A DNA stretch of 52,586 bases, from NCBI RefSeq assembly GCF_024137025.1, contig NZ_JAMYJR010000062.1, forward strand, positions 1-52,586, written 5' to 3'. A model generated the notes under the pieces. That model was not told where the DNA came from and did not search any database. It was given only the letters and a program-made list of their open reading frames with translations. Source of the DNA: Paractinoplanes aksuensis. Its GTDB lineage: Bacteria > Actinomycetota > Actinomycetes > Mycobacteriales > Micromonosporaceae. Position numbers and translations under genes: made by a program. Below are positions 35,190 through 43,159 of this stretch, one piece after another (the first letter of the stretch is position 1; the number at the start of each line of letters is the position of its first letter).

Positions 35190-36164
35190 CGGACGGTTGC
35201 GTCCTCGAAGTGTTCCGGCCGCGCGCCCAGGATGAGTTGCCGCGGTGCGTAGGCCTGCGACAGCAGGCGGAGGAGGCGCTCGGTCAACGGCAGGTCGCCC
35301 AGCGGTGTGCGCAGTGCCGACTCCTCGACCTGGACCGGGAGGAAATTCATCGATGGAGAACCGATGAAGCCAGCCACGAACAAGTTGACCGGGTCGTCGT
35401 ACAGGACCTGCGGGTCGCCGATCTTTGTACCACGCCGCGGCGCATGACCACGACGCGGTCGCCCAGGGTCATTGCCTCGGTCTGATCGTGCATCACGTAG
35501 ACGGTGGTCGTGCCGCGCTGCTTCTGCAATCGCGAGACCTGCGTACGCATCTGGACGCGGAGTTTGGCGTCGAGGTTGGACAACGGCTCGTCCATCAGGA
35601 AGGCCTTGGGGCTACGCATGATGGCCCGGCCCATCGCCACCCGCTGGCGCTGCCCGCCGGACAGATTGGCCGGCTTGCGATCCAGGAACTCGGTCAGCTC
35701 CAAGACCTTCGCCGCCTCCCGCACCTTGGAGTCGATCTCCGCTTTCGGCATCTTCGCCAGCTTCAGCGGGAACGCCATGTTCTCGCCGACAGTCATGTTC
35801 GGGTGAAGCGTGTACGACTGGAAGACCATGGCGATGTCACGGCCCTTGGGCGCCGTGTCGTTGACACGTTGCCCGTCGATGCGCAGCGCCCCGGAGGTAA
35901 GGTCAGGCGCGAGATCGCGTACGCGGCGAGCATGCCCAAGAGAACCGCGATGAAGGTGGCGATGAGCGCGATGCCGATGAAATTGACGAGAGCGCGCACG
36001 AACTGATCGGTGGCAAATATCGTCCGGTAGTTGTCGAAGGTCCATTCCTGCGGAATGAACCGGCCATCGGTCAGGGTGCTGGTCGTCTTGAACGACAATG
36101 AAATGATCCACAGTACCGGCACCAGAGCGAAGACCACGACCATGAGATCGATGAGGCCCCTCAT
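35190..36164 (-). pseudogene. Sugar ABC transporter permease-ATPase deletion fusion
   Basis: The first 90 residues are a MalG-type permease N-terminus (LIDLMVVVFALVPVLWIISL, GMLAAYAISRLTL). At about 35905 this joins, in a different frame, the middle of an MsmK/UgpC-type ATPase lacking Walker A (IAMVFQSYTLHPNMTVGENM, LSGGQRQRVAMGRAIMRSP, FLMDEPLSNLDAKLR). A further frameshift near 35425 precedes the C-terminal part (FVAGFIGSPSMNFLPVQVEE), which breaks off near 35190. A single deletion removed the permease end and ATPase start. Confidence 0.85.
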
Positions 36165-36239
36165 CGGCGATGTATTCGTCCGACATTTCGGCGTCGCTGA
36201 TCCACGACCCAGGTTACCGGAACCTCTTCCGCCGGCGGC

Positions 36240-36689
36240 TCAGGAAAGGCGGATGCGCTCGGCGACGACGATCTTCCGGTTGCCGAACCTCTCGAACGGC
36301 TCGGGCGACGGGAGTTGATAGGTGCCGGAAAATCGTTCGAAGTCGAATCGCTCGATCGTGCCCTTCACGGTGACCAGACTGTGCGGGCGAAGGCCCTGCG
36401 GGCGTTCGCCGAGGATCAGCATGCCCTGATCGGGCAGGTCGGCGTCCTCGACGGTGAACGCCGATGCGGCCAGGATCGTTTGGACGGCAGCCGTGGTCGT
36501 GAGGGTGTCGCCGACCTCGAGGCTGCGCAGAGTCATCAAGGAGGCGGTGACCGAGGGGCGCGTAGTCGGTGTGGTTACGGCGGATTCAGACGTTTCGGCG
36601 GGCACGGTACAGCCCGCGATGCCCAGGCCGCCGACCGCGACCACGCTCAGTGCCCGGCCGAGGGTCGTCGGACTACGGCGATTTCGCAC
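36240..36689 (-). CDS. Putative lipoprotein of unknown function
   Basis: 149 residues. Signal with lipobox SVVAVGGLGIAGC, then a Thr-rich linker and a compact domain (LEVGDTLTTTAAVQTILAAS, GMLILGERPQGLRPHSLVTV, IERFDFERF). The beta-rich pattern suggests an OB-like fold, but no named family is recognised. GTG at 36689 is chosen because GGGGAGA lies about 9 bases upstream. Confidence 0.65.
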   Translation of the reverse strand: MRNRRSPTTLGRALSVVAVGGLGIAGCTVPAETSESAVTTPTTRPSVTASLMTLRSLEVGDTLTTTAAVQTILAASAFTVEDADLPDQGMLILGERPQGLRPHSLVTVKGTIERFDFERFSGTYQLPSPEPFERFGNRKIVVAERIRLS

Positions 36690-36800
36690 GGGAACCACTC
36701 TCCCCATCTCCCCGGACGGTGTACTCCGGAGTTGGCACGGTGTGGCTGTCTCCCACGATGTTCCCGCGTTCCGGACGGGCAGTCCGGCGAAACCCTGGGC

Positions 36801-36822
36801 GTCACGCAACTGTCATCGGATG
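36801..36822 (+). promoter_or_regulatory. Tandem 11-bp direct-repeat box
   Basis: GTCACGCAACT then GTCATCGG. It points into the decayed region at 36.9 kb, so its target gene is probably lost. Confidence 0.7.
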
Positions 36823-36853
36823 AAACCCGCGTCGTCGTGGCGCGAGGGGCAGC

Positions 36854-36875
36854 GTCGCAGAACTGTCGTGTCTTG
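36854..36875 (+). promoter_or_regulatory. Tandem 11-bp direct-repeat box
   Basis: GTCGCAGAACT then GTCGTGTC, 53 bp from the box at 36801, in front of the remnant region. Confidence 0.6.
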
Positions 36876-36896
36876 GCGCGGTTTTCACCCGAGTCT

Positions 36897-37080
36897 CTGC
36901 GGAGGTGAATGGCGAGCGTCCGGCAGCCGGATCACAGAGCCGTGACGACGGCCGCCGTGGATCGTCGCAAGTCGTCAGCTTCCGCGACGCGGCTCAGGCC
37001 GGCGGTGGCGAAACACTCGGAAGCCGATTTCATACCCGTCGCGGACGACGGCGGTCAGGCATTGGAAAGTCACCGGCTTG
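36897..37080 (-). pseudogene. Degenerate copy of the response-regulator 3-prime end and flank
   Basis: Plus-strand text here repeats that at 10808-10990 in degraded form: GGATCACAGAGCCGTGACGA here against GGATCACAAAGCCGTGACGA there, then a match to the last codons of the receiver gene (GTCACCGG followed by TTGA, preceded by GACGACGGCGG). No functional protein remains. Confidence 0.65.
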
Positions 37081-37083
37081 ATC

Positions 37084-37345
37084 GGCAATGGGAAGCTTTC
37101 GAGTATTTCGCGGAGAACCTCGCGGAGTTGTTCAAACTGGCTGCGCTGCTGGTGTTCGGCGCACCGATCCCGCGGGCCTCCCCGGCATCTTCTGGACCGG
37201 TTGGCTGTTCGCCGTGCTAGCGATCTTCATAGCCCGTCCTTTCGCCCTGTACCTGTCGTTCCTGCGGTTCAGGTTGACCATGCGGGAGAAGGCTGCGGCG
37301 ACGTGATTCGGGCCCAAGGGGTTCGCCTCCGTGGTTCACGTAAGA
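37084..37345 (+). pseudogene. Na+/H+ antiporter fragment
   Basis: Pieces in two frames encode FEYFAENLAELFKLAALLVF, then FWTGWLFAVLAIFIARPFAL and YLSFLRF, then FGPKGFASVV after an in-frame TGA. They match residues about 255-345 of the antiporter encoded at 15144-16367. One frameshift and one stop make it non-functional. Confidence 0.85.
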
Positions 37346-37380
37346 GCAGAGCCCGTGACGAGGCCTGGCCGGTGGGCAGT

Positions 37381-37932
37381 TCAGGCCCTGGCCGTCCGCG
37401 GCGAGGACGCGCCTGGCGACTCGTCCGGCTTGCCTTTGCCCTCGCGTAACATACGGACGGCGCGATCAGCGAGATCGGCGTCCACCACGATGTGGTACCG
37501 GTCGGCGCGGACCGGCACGTTCGCCACGAACGAGCGACGCCCGCGCGTGATGACATAGCCGAGCAGCGCAACGGCGGCGCCCAGGACCGCTCCGAGGATC
37601 GCGGCGTTGACGATCAACCACGGCAGGCCCAGTGACGTCTCGGTCAGGTCGAACAGTCCGAGCATCCAGCCCGTCGCCGCGCCGATCACAGTTCCCGAGA
37701 TGGCCCCGCGCCGCGTCACATCGGCCGTCGAGAGTTGCCCCTGCTCCTGACCGACAGTGTGCAGACCGCCAGCCACGATGGTCACCCGTTCGACGGGAAA
37801 GTCACTGCCCCGCAACCGATCGAGATCGCCGACGGCTGACCAGTAGTCGTCGTAAGTGCCGATCGTGCGCTGGGCGACTCCGATGTGCACGCTGCCGTTG
37901 CGGGTGATGTCCAAGTCCATACTGTCACTCAT
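37381..37932 (-). CDS. General stress protein 17M-like membrane protein
   Basis: 183 residues. The N-terminal part (VAQRTIGTYDDYWSAVGDLD, FPVERVTIVAGGLHTV) is the domain called general stress protein 17M-like. A glycine-rich double membrane hairpin follows (AISGTVIGAATGWMLGLFDL, VNAAILGAVLGAAVALLGYV), then a short cytosolic end (YHIVVDADLADRAVRMLREG). Intact, in contrast to its decayed neighbours. ATG at 37932. No tandem box in front of it. Confidence 0.75.
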   Translation of the reverse strand: MSDSMDLDITRNGSVHIGVAQRTIGTYDDYWSAVGDLDRLRGSDFPVERVTIVAGGLHTVGQEQGQLSTADVTRRGAISGTVIGAATGWMLGLFDLTETSLGLPWLIVNAAILGAVLGAAVALLGYVITRGRRSFVANVPVRADRYHIVVDADLADRAVRMLREGKGKPDESPGASSPRTARA

Positions 37933-37960
37933 TGCTGAACCGCCTGTCTGTGTCCGGGAT

Positions 37961-37997
37961 CAGGAGCGAGGCTCTGCGGAGCGAAGCCTCACTCCTG
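37961..37997 (-). terminator. Stem-loop between STAS remnant and stress gene
   Basis: CAGGAGCGAGGCT / AGCCTCACTCCTG, 13-bp stem with one mismatch and an 11-base loop. Located at the end of the minus-strand STAS remnant. Confidence 0.6.
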
Positions 37998-38400
37998 AAG
38001 GTGCGCCGGCAGTAGTGCGGCTGGTGCACCGTCCCGTCTCAGTGCGTTGACGATCCCGAGCGGCTCCGTCAACGAAACTTCGTGCCCCGCCTTACCGGCC
38101 GGTTGTGAGCGCTGCGGCGGGCCGAGCATGGACTGGACCGCGGGCAACGCCTCCTGCCGGGCCGCCCGTACCAGCATGCCTAGCGCGGTGGAGTCGATGA
38201 ACTCGACGCCGTTCAGGTCGACAACGAGATGTCGGCAGCTCTCGGCGGCATGCATGAGGTCCTCCCGTATGCATGCCGCCAAGTCGGCGTCGAGGTCGGT
38301 CAGGGGGCGTCATGAAGGCGGCGTCCCCGTCGGTGCGCATGATGTAGGACGCGCCTGCGAACGCGGGCGTGATTTCTGTGTGGAATCGGCCGGCCTGGAC
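37989..38400 (-). pseudogene. STAS antagonist, degenerate copy
   Basis: Contains SYIMRTDGDAAFMTP in one frame and REDLMHAAESCRHLVVDLNG followed by VEFIDSTALGMLV in another, separated by a frameshift near 38308. This matches the zinc-ribbon STAS protein at 16864-17472 from its STAS start to the phosphorylation loop; the zinc ribbon and the last third are lost. Confidence 0.8.
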
Positions 38401-38494
38401 GGTCCGCTGAACTGAGGCGCCCGGCAAGCGGACCAGCTGATGATGAGGGTCAACCGGTACGACGACGGCTGACCCCACCACCCGCGTGGACCGG

Positions 38495-38630
38495 CGGAGA
38501 TTGCCTGTGGAGGCGGTGTAAGACCTCAACGGACGAATGTCCGGACGGGCAGTCGCCTGTGAAGCAGGAAACCCCTGGGGTGACCCAGGGAATCCTCCGT
38601 CTATAGCTATAGGCGTGAGGAGGAAGTCGA
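38495..38630 (+). mobile_element. 3-prime end of an IS605/IS1341-type tnpB with omega-RNA scaffold
   Basis: Two frames preserve the typical TnpB tail: ACGGGVRP in one and QSPVKQET in the next, a 1-nt shift apart. The sequence GTGAAGCAGGAAACCC, then GGGAATCC, then a hairpin (CCTCC 38594-38598 / GGAGG 38619-38623, inner GTCTATAG / CTATAGGC) ending in GGAGGAAGTC is the usual right end of such elements and the 3-prime part of the omega (reRNA) scaffold. The nuclease-coding part upstream is gone. Confidence 0.65.
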
Positions 38631-38778
38631 CACAGGCCCTTTCGGGTGCGGTGTGTGTGGTGTGGTGGTAGTGGGTGGTGGGAGGCCGCGACTCACGACG
38701 TCTTCGTTCAATCTCTCCGGCCGCTGTGACGATCACTGCGCGCGGCACCTGCCCGCTCGCGTGAGAGGTTCGTGTCTT

Positions 38779-39366
38779 TCAGCTCTGACTGGCCGGAGCA
38801 GCCGAGGGATCGCCCGGACCGGGGACGGGATCACGCTCGGCGCGAAGCCCGGCCAGCTCCGCTCGGAGCCGGCGGATCTCGTCACGCAGGTCGGCCAGGT
38901 CCGACGTGGTCACGGCCGTCCGGTCGGTCGACTCGTCGGCCGCGATGCGTCCGACGATCCAGCCGGCCAGGGAGCCGGTGACGAAACCGATGAGACCATC
39001 CCGCCGATCATCATGGTCAGCGCGACCAGCCGGCCCTCGATGGTGACGGGGGAGTAGTCGCCGTATCCGACGGTCGTGATCGTGACGACGGCCCACCACA
39101 GGGCCTCCGGGTAGGTGTTGATGGAGCTGTCGGGTGCGCCCCGCTCGGCGTCGAGGGCAGCCGGGGCGCCGAATGAGGTATTCGAGCCCGAACCCTGCCC
39201 AGATGACGATGTTGGCGACCTCGCATGCTTGTCGTACGGAGGCGGAGAGGCCGGGCGCGAGGACGGGGATGGCGTGGACGGCGAGGAACGCGACGGACAT
39301 CGCCGTCAACGGCAGGCCGCTGGCTCGTTACCACCGTGCGAGTCGGTCGGAAGTAGTCGTCGTCAT
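38779..39366 (-). pseudogene. K+ channel, degenerate copy
   Basis: Copy of the channel at 20300-21076. It begins MTTTTSDRLARW and hits a stop (TAA, 39328-39330), continues LPLTAMSVAFLAVHAIPVLA, has a deletion from S2 to S5, keeps the pore coding sequence in a shifted frame and ends GLIGFVTGSLAGWIVGRIAA. It retains an almost identical upstream box. Not able to make a channel. Confidence 0.88.
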
Positions 39367-39448
39367 GGCGTCGCGCTCCTGTCTGACCGCGGCCAGTTGT
39401 GTATGAGCGCCGACCTGAGCTGGTCGCCGTCCCCGGCACCGAGGCTTC

Positions 39449-39470
39449 AGGTCTTTGACGGTTGTGTGAC
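39449..39470 (-). promoter_or_regulatory. Tandem 11-bp direct-repeat box (in front of pseudogene)
   Basis: Minus strand GTCACACAACC then GTCAAAG, 83 bp before the broken channel gene; nearly identical to the box at 21115-21136. Confidence 0.7.
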
Positions 39471-39481
39471 ATCCCGGAGCG

Positions 39482-41092
39482 TTACGACGGCGATGCGCTG
39501 ACCGGGGCGCTGACGGCCGGTTCCGCGGGCGGGCTTGCCGGGGCCGTCGGGAGCGGACTGGACGGGGGCGGAAGGTCGTCATCGGCGATGTGCCGCTTGA
39601 CGGTGACCTCGGCTTGCCCGGTCCCGCCGATGGTGATCTCGTCGTACGCCTGCAGGACGCGACTCTGGCCGAGGTAGAGGATCGACATCTCCAGCGGGGT
39701 CGGCGCCTCCCCTTCGAGCCCGCGCAGGCCGGCCCCGCCGGCGGAGCCGCCGACCATGAGACGGGTCCGGGGCCGCTCCGGGATCGGGTCCATGATGCTG
39801 ACCTCGCGCGTGTGCCGGTGCCCGGCGAGGACCAGGGGGACGGTTCCGTTGAGCGGTCCGGCCGACGCGGGATCGTGCACCAGGGCGATGTCCACGGGGA
39901 CGCCGGCGGCTCCGATGGTGGCGGCCAGCTCCGATCCGGAGGCCTCGAGCATGCCGGCGGAGTCGTTGTCGCCCTGCTTGTCAGGGGTGAAGCGGGGATC
40001 TCCGATTCCGGCGATGGTCAGGCCGGCGACGGTGGCGGTCCGGTTGTCCAGGACGACGGCGTTGGGCTCGGCGGCGACGGCCGCCGCGGTCAGTTCCGAG
40101 TCGTGATTGCCGCGGACGTAGACGTACGGGGCGTCGAGGGAGCCGATCGGGTCGACGAAGGACGATTCGATCGAGCTGCCCCAGTCGTTGATGTCGCCGG
40201 TGTCGATTACGACGTCGATGTCGTACTGCCGGACGACGGCGTCGATGACGGCCCAGGCGGCCGGGTTGAGGTGCAGGTCGGAGACGTGGAGCACGCGGGT
40301 CGTCCCCGGGGTCGCCTGGTAGGCGGGCAGCGTCGAGAGGGTCGCGTACACCTTGCTGATGTTGCCGACCATGCGTTGCAGTTGGTCGCGGTAGCGGGTG
40401 AACTGGGCGGCGATGTGCTGGACGTCGCCGATCACCGACGGTGCGTTGACGAGAAGTCCCTGATACGTGGGCTCGTTGATGGAGTCGGCCCGGAACGTGG
40501 TGGCGGCCAGCGAGCCGGTCGCGACCATGGTGACCACGGCTGCCCCCAGGCTCAGCAGCACCCGGCGCCAGTTGCGGAAGGCGAGGGTGGCGACGACCAG
40601 GGTGCCCAGCAGCCCGGCGACGAGGGTCCGTAGCCCCAGTTCGATCAGTCCGCGGCGGACGTCGGCGGCGGCGGTCTGGCTCGCCGTCTCGAGGCCGCTG
40701 CTGTCGCTGGCCAGCGCGAAGGTGCGGTCCTGGTCGAGCGCGTCGAGCCGCACGGTCAGGTGGGCGGGGCCGTCGTGGCTGTCGAGGCCGATGGCGCCGA
40801 GCGGGGGAATTTCGAGGGCGGTGTCGCCGGTCCAGGACGGTGTGAGCGAGAAACTGGCGCTGAACGGGCCGAGATCCGACCGGGTCGGGCCGGCCGCCAG
40901 TAGGCCGGCGTAGATGCCGGTGAACGCGACCAGGACCACCATCGCGCTGAGCCCGGCGCGACGCACGACTTTCTTGCGCAGGATCTGCCGGGTGGAGGTG
41001 GCGAGGTGCTCAAGGGCGGCGCGCCAGCGGCGGGGCACCGAGTCGTCGTGCTCGGCCGGCTCGTCGCGTTGGTCATGGGTTTCGGTCGGCAC
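39482..41092 (-). CDS. Membrane metallophosphoesterase
   Basis: 536 residues. Helices near residues 45-65 (AGLSAMVVLVAFTGIYAGLL) and in the middle (TLVAGLLGTLVVATLAF, VLLSLGAAVVTMVATGSLA) enclose an extracytoplasmic loop. The C-terminal half holds all metal-binding motifs of calcineurin-like enzymes: HVSDLHLNP, IDTGDIND, VRGNHDS, LVHD, LAGHRH. The tail is Pro/Ser-rich. The phosphoesterase is probably outside the cell if an odd number of helices precedes it. GTG at 41092 follows AGGAG. Substrate unknown. Confidence 0.88.
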   Translation of the reverse strand: MPTETHDQRDEPAEHDDSVPRRWRAALEHLATSTRQILRKKVVRRAGLSAMVVLVAFTGIYAGLLAAGPTRSDLGPFSASFSLTPSWTGDTALEIPPLGAIGLDSHDGPAHLTVRLDALDQDRTFALASDSSGLETASQTAAADVRRGLIELGLRTLVAGLLGTLVVATLAFRNWRRVLLSLGAAVVTMVATGSLAATTFRADSINEPTYQGLLVNAPSVIGDVQHIAAQFTRYRDQLQRMVGNISKVYATLSTLPAYQATPGTTRVLHVSDLHLNPAAWAVIDAVVRQYDIDVVIDTGDINDWGSSIESSFVDPIGSLDAPYVYVRGNHDSELTAAAVAAEPNAVVLDNRTATVAGLTIAGIGDPRFTPDKQGDNDSAGMLEASGSELAATIGAAGVPVDIALVHDPASAGPLNGTVPLVLAGHRHTREVSIMDPIPERPRTRLMVGGSAGGAGLRGLEGEAPTPLEMSILYLGQSRVLQAYDEITIGGTGQAEVTVKRHIADDDLPPPSSPLPTAPASPPAEPAVSAPVSASPS

Positions 41093-41195
41093 GGTGCTGC
41101 TCCTGAAGGGCTGCGAAGTCTCGCGGGTGGCCGGAGCATCGCAGTCCGATGACTGCCTGTCCACCCGGGGCCGGCCGGTGGTACCCCGGCGCGGT

Positions 41196-41217
41196 GTCAC
41201 GGGACTGTCATCTCCTC
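41196..41217 (+). promoter_or_regulatory. Tandem 11-bp direct-repeat box
   Basis: GTCACGGGACT then GTCATCTC, 120 bp before the ATG at 41337. Confidence 0.75.
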
Positions 41218-41336
41218 GCGGACATCTCGCCAACGGAACGTACGACCATCGATCCCATGGCTTGTTTCGGCGCTTCGTTCGCGCTGAGTGAAGGCGTCGA
41301 TCTCGACTGGCCCACGACGATGAATGGATCGGAACC

Positions 41337-41705
41337 ATGGCGACGACCCCGGCACAAGACGACGGATCCGGCCCCGACATCGAAGCGATGCGGAGGGCCT
41401 CCGCAAGCGCGGACGACCGGGACAGGCTCGCGTTCGACGAGATCGCGGCCCGCCTCGAGGCGGAAATGGCGGCCACGCCGCGGGACGAGAGGGGTCACAT
41501 GCGCGGTGTCCGGACGGCGCTCTTCGCCGCCGCCGGAGCGCTGTGGGCAGCGTTGACCGTCCTCGGGCTGGCTGCGGGCTGGGGAGTCGTCCTCCTGGTC
41601 TGTCTGGCCGCTGCCGTCGCCGTCGAGACGTACTACAACCAGCGTCATCCGCGCAGCCCGGTCCGGGCCTATTCCCAGCCGAGCCGCATCCGTCGGCAAA
41701 AGTAA
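41337..41705 (+). CDS. DUF3040-like membrane protein
   Basis: 122 residues: an acidic N-terminal extension, the motif DRLAFDEIAARLEAEMAATP as in DUF3040 proteins, then two membrane helices (TALFAAAGALWAALTVLGLA, GVVLLVCLAAAVAVETYY) and a basic tail. Longer than the two other copies (14807-15097 and 21888-22139). Preceded by a tandem box. Function unknown. Confidence 0.7.
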   Translation: MATTPAQDDGSGPDIEAMRRASASADDRDRLAFDEIAARLEAEMAATPRDERGHMRGVRTALFAAAGALWAALTVLGLAAGWGVVLLVCLAAAVAVETYYNQRHPRSPVRAYSQPSRIRRQK

Positions 41706-41843
41706 GAGGTCCTGGCTGGTGTCGTGATCGTTGACAGCCGAGTGTTTCGTCACAGCCCTCGCCGCTGACCTCTTCCTCGTTTCCCGCTCTCTTGTCGGGG
41801 TAGGCGACCAAGGTAAGGATCGGACCGCAGGCCGGAGGACGCC

Positions 41844-43148
41844 ATGTCGCGCGCGAGAATCGTTGTCGTGGGGGCCGGGTTCGCCGGCTTCGAGGCGGCC
41901 CGGACCCTGATCCGTAAGGCCCGCGGGGCGGCCGAGGTGGTGCTGATCAATCCCACCGACTACTTCCTCTACCTTCCGCTGTTGCCCGAGGTCGCGGGCG
42001 GCGTGCTGGACCCACGCCGGGTGACGGTGTCGCTCGGCGACAACCTGCCCGGGGCCCGGCTCGTCCTCGGCCAGGTGCAGAACATCGACATCGACGCGCG
42101 GACCCTGTCGTGGTCGGGCCCGGAGGGCGAGCAGGGCACGCTCGGCTACCACCGCCTGGTGCTGGCGGCGGGGAGCGTGAACAAGTTGCTGCCCATTCCC
42201 GGGGTGGCGCAGAACGCGCACGGCTTCCGCGGCATCCCCGAGGCGTTGCACCTTCGCGACCACGTCATCCGGCAGATCGAACTGGCCGACGCGGCCGACG
42301 ATCCGCAGGAGCGGGCGGCCCGGCTGACCTTCGTGGTCGTCGGCGCCGGCTACACGGGCACGGAAGTAGTCGCGCAGATCCAGCTGCTGGCCCGCGACGT
42401 GCTGAGCCGGCATCCGCGGCTGGCGGACGTCCGCGCCCGCTGGTTGCTGCTGGACACCGCCGACCAGGTGCTGCCCGGGATGGACGACCGGCTGTCGAGG
42501 ACGGCTGAGCGCGTGCTGCGCGAGCGGGGCGTCGAAGTGGAGCTGGGCACGTCGGTGGCCGAGGCGACGGCCACCGGAGTCAAGCTCACCGACGACCGTT
42601 TCGTCGCGTCGCGCACCCTGGTCTGGTGTGTCGGTGTGCGGCCGGACCCGTTGGCGGGCAGCACCGGTCTGCCCATGACGAAGGGCCGGTTGCAGGTGGA
42701 CGAATACCTCGCCGTCCCCGGACGTCCGGAGATCCTGGCCTGCGGCGACGCCGCGGCGGTGCCCGACCCGGCCGAGCCTGGCGCCATCACCCCGATGACG
42801 GCCCAGCACGCCGTCCGGCAGGGCCGGCTGGCCGGCCACAACATCGCCGCCTCGTACGGTGTCGGCCGGCGCCGGGCGTATGACCACCGCGACCTCGGCT
42901 TCGTCGTGGACCTCGGCGGGTGGCAGGCCGCGGCGAACCCGCTGCACGTGCCGCTGTCGGGCCTGCCCGCTCGCGTCGTGACCCGCGGCTACCACCTCAC
43001 CGCGCTGCCGGCGAACCGCTGGCGCACCGCGGCTGACTGGCTGTTCACCGCTCTCGGCTCCCGTCCCGCGGTGCAGCTGAGCCTCGTGCCGGGCCCGGCG
43101 GTGCCGCTGGACACCGACGCTCCCGAGCTGATCCACCTGCCGCACTGA
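41844..43148 (+). CDS. ndh: Type II NADH dehydrogenase (NDH-2)-like FAD oxidoreductase
   Basis: 434 residues with two Rossmann folds: FAD-binding IVVVGAGFAGFEAA near residue 6 and NAD-binding FVVVGAGYTGTEVV near residue 163, then ILACGDAAAVPD near the C-terminus, which contacts FAD, and QHAVRQGRLAGHNI. It passes electrons from NADH to quinone at the membrane face without pumping protons. First of three genes in tight succession (gaps of 11 bp), so it probably works with the dehydrogenase that follows. Confidence 0.85.
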   Translation: MSRARIVVVGAGFAGFEAARTLIRKARGAAEVVLINPTDYFLYLPLLPEVAGGVLDPRRVTVSLGDNLPGARLVLGQVQNIDIDARTLSWSGPEGEQGTLGYHRLVLAAGSVNKLLPIPGVAQNAHGFRGIPEALHLRDHVIRQIELADAADDPQERAARLTFVVVGAGYTGTEVVAQIQLLARDVLSRHPRLADVRARWLLLDTADQVLPGMDDRLSRTAERVLRERGVEVELGTSVAEATATGVKLTDDRFVASRTLVWCVGVRPDPLAGSTGLPMTKGRLQVDEYLAVPGRPEILACGDAAAVPDPAEPGAITPMTAQHAVRQGRLAGHNIAASYGVGRRRAYDHRDLGFVVDLGGWQAAANPLHVPLSGLPARVVTRGYHLTALPANRWRTAADWLFTALGSRPAVQLSLVPGPAVPLDTDAPELIHLPH

Positions 43149-43159
43149 GGAGTCCTGTC

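Noticed and set aside
36909..37220. Open frame of about 100 codons with a good ribosome binding site behind two boxes
   Set aside because: Its translation is a chimera of the receiver-gene flank and an antiporter fragment, so it is treated as remnant sequence.
38635..38690. GT-rich simple-sequence stretch after the TnpB remnant
   Set aside because: No regular repeat unit and no spacer structure; not a CRISPR array or minisatellite.
41725..41760. GTCGTGATCG...TGACAG...GTCACAG sequence before the NDH-2 gene
   Set aside because: Half-sites are not in an 11-bp register on either strand.
41208..43145. Very long open frame on the minus strand opposite the NDH-2 gene
   Set aside because: It lacks any domain, its composition is that of a codon-biased antisense frame in GC-rich DNA, and the plus strand encodes a clear NDH-2.
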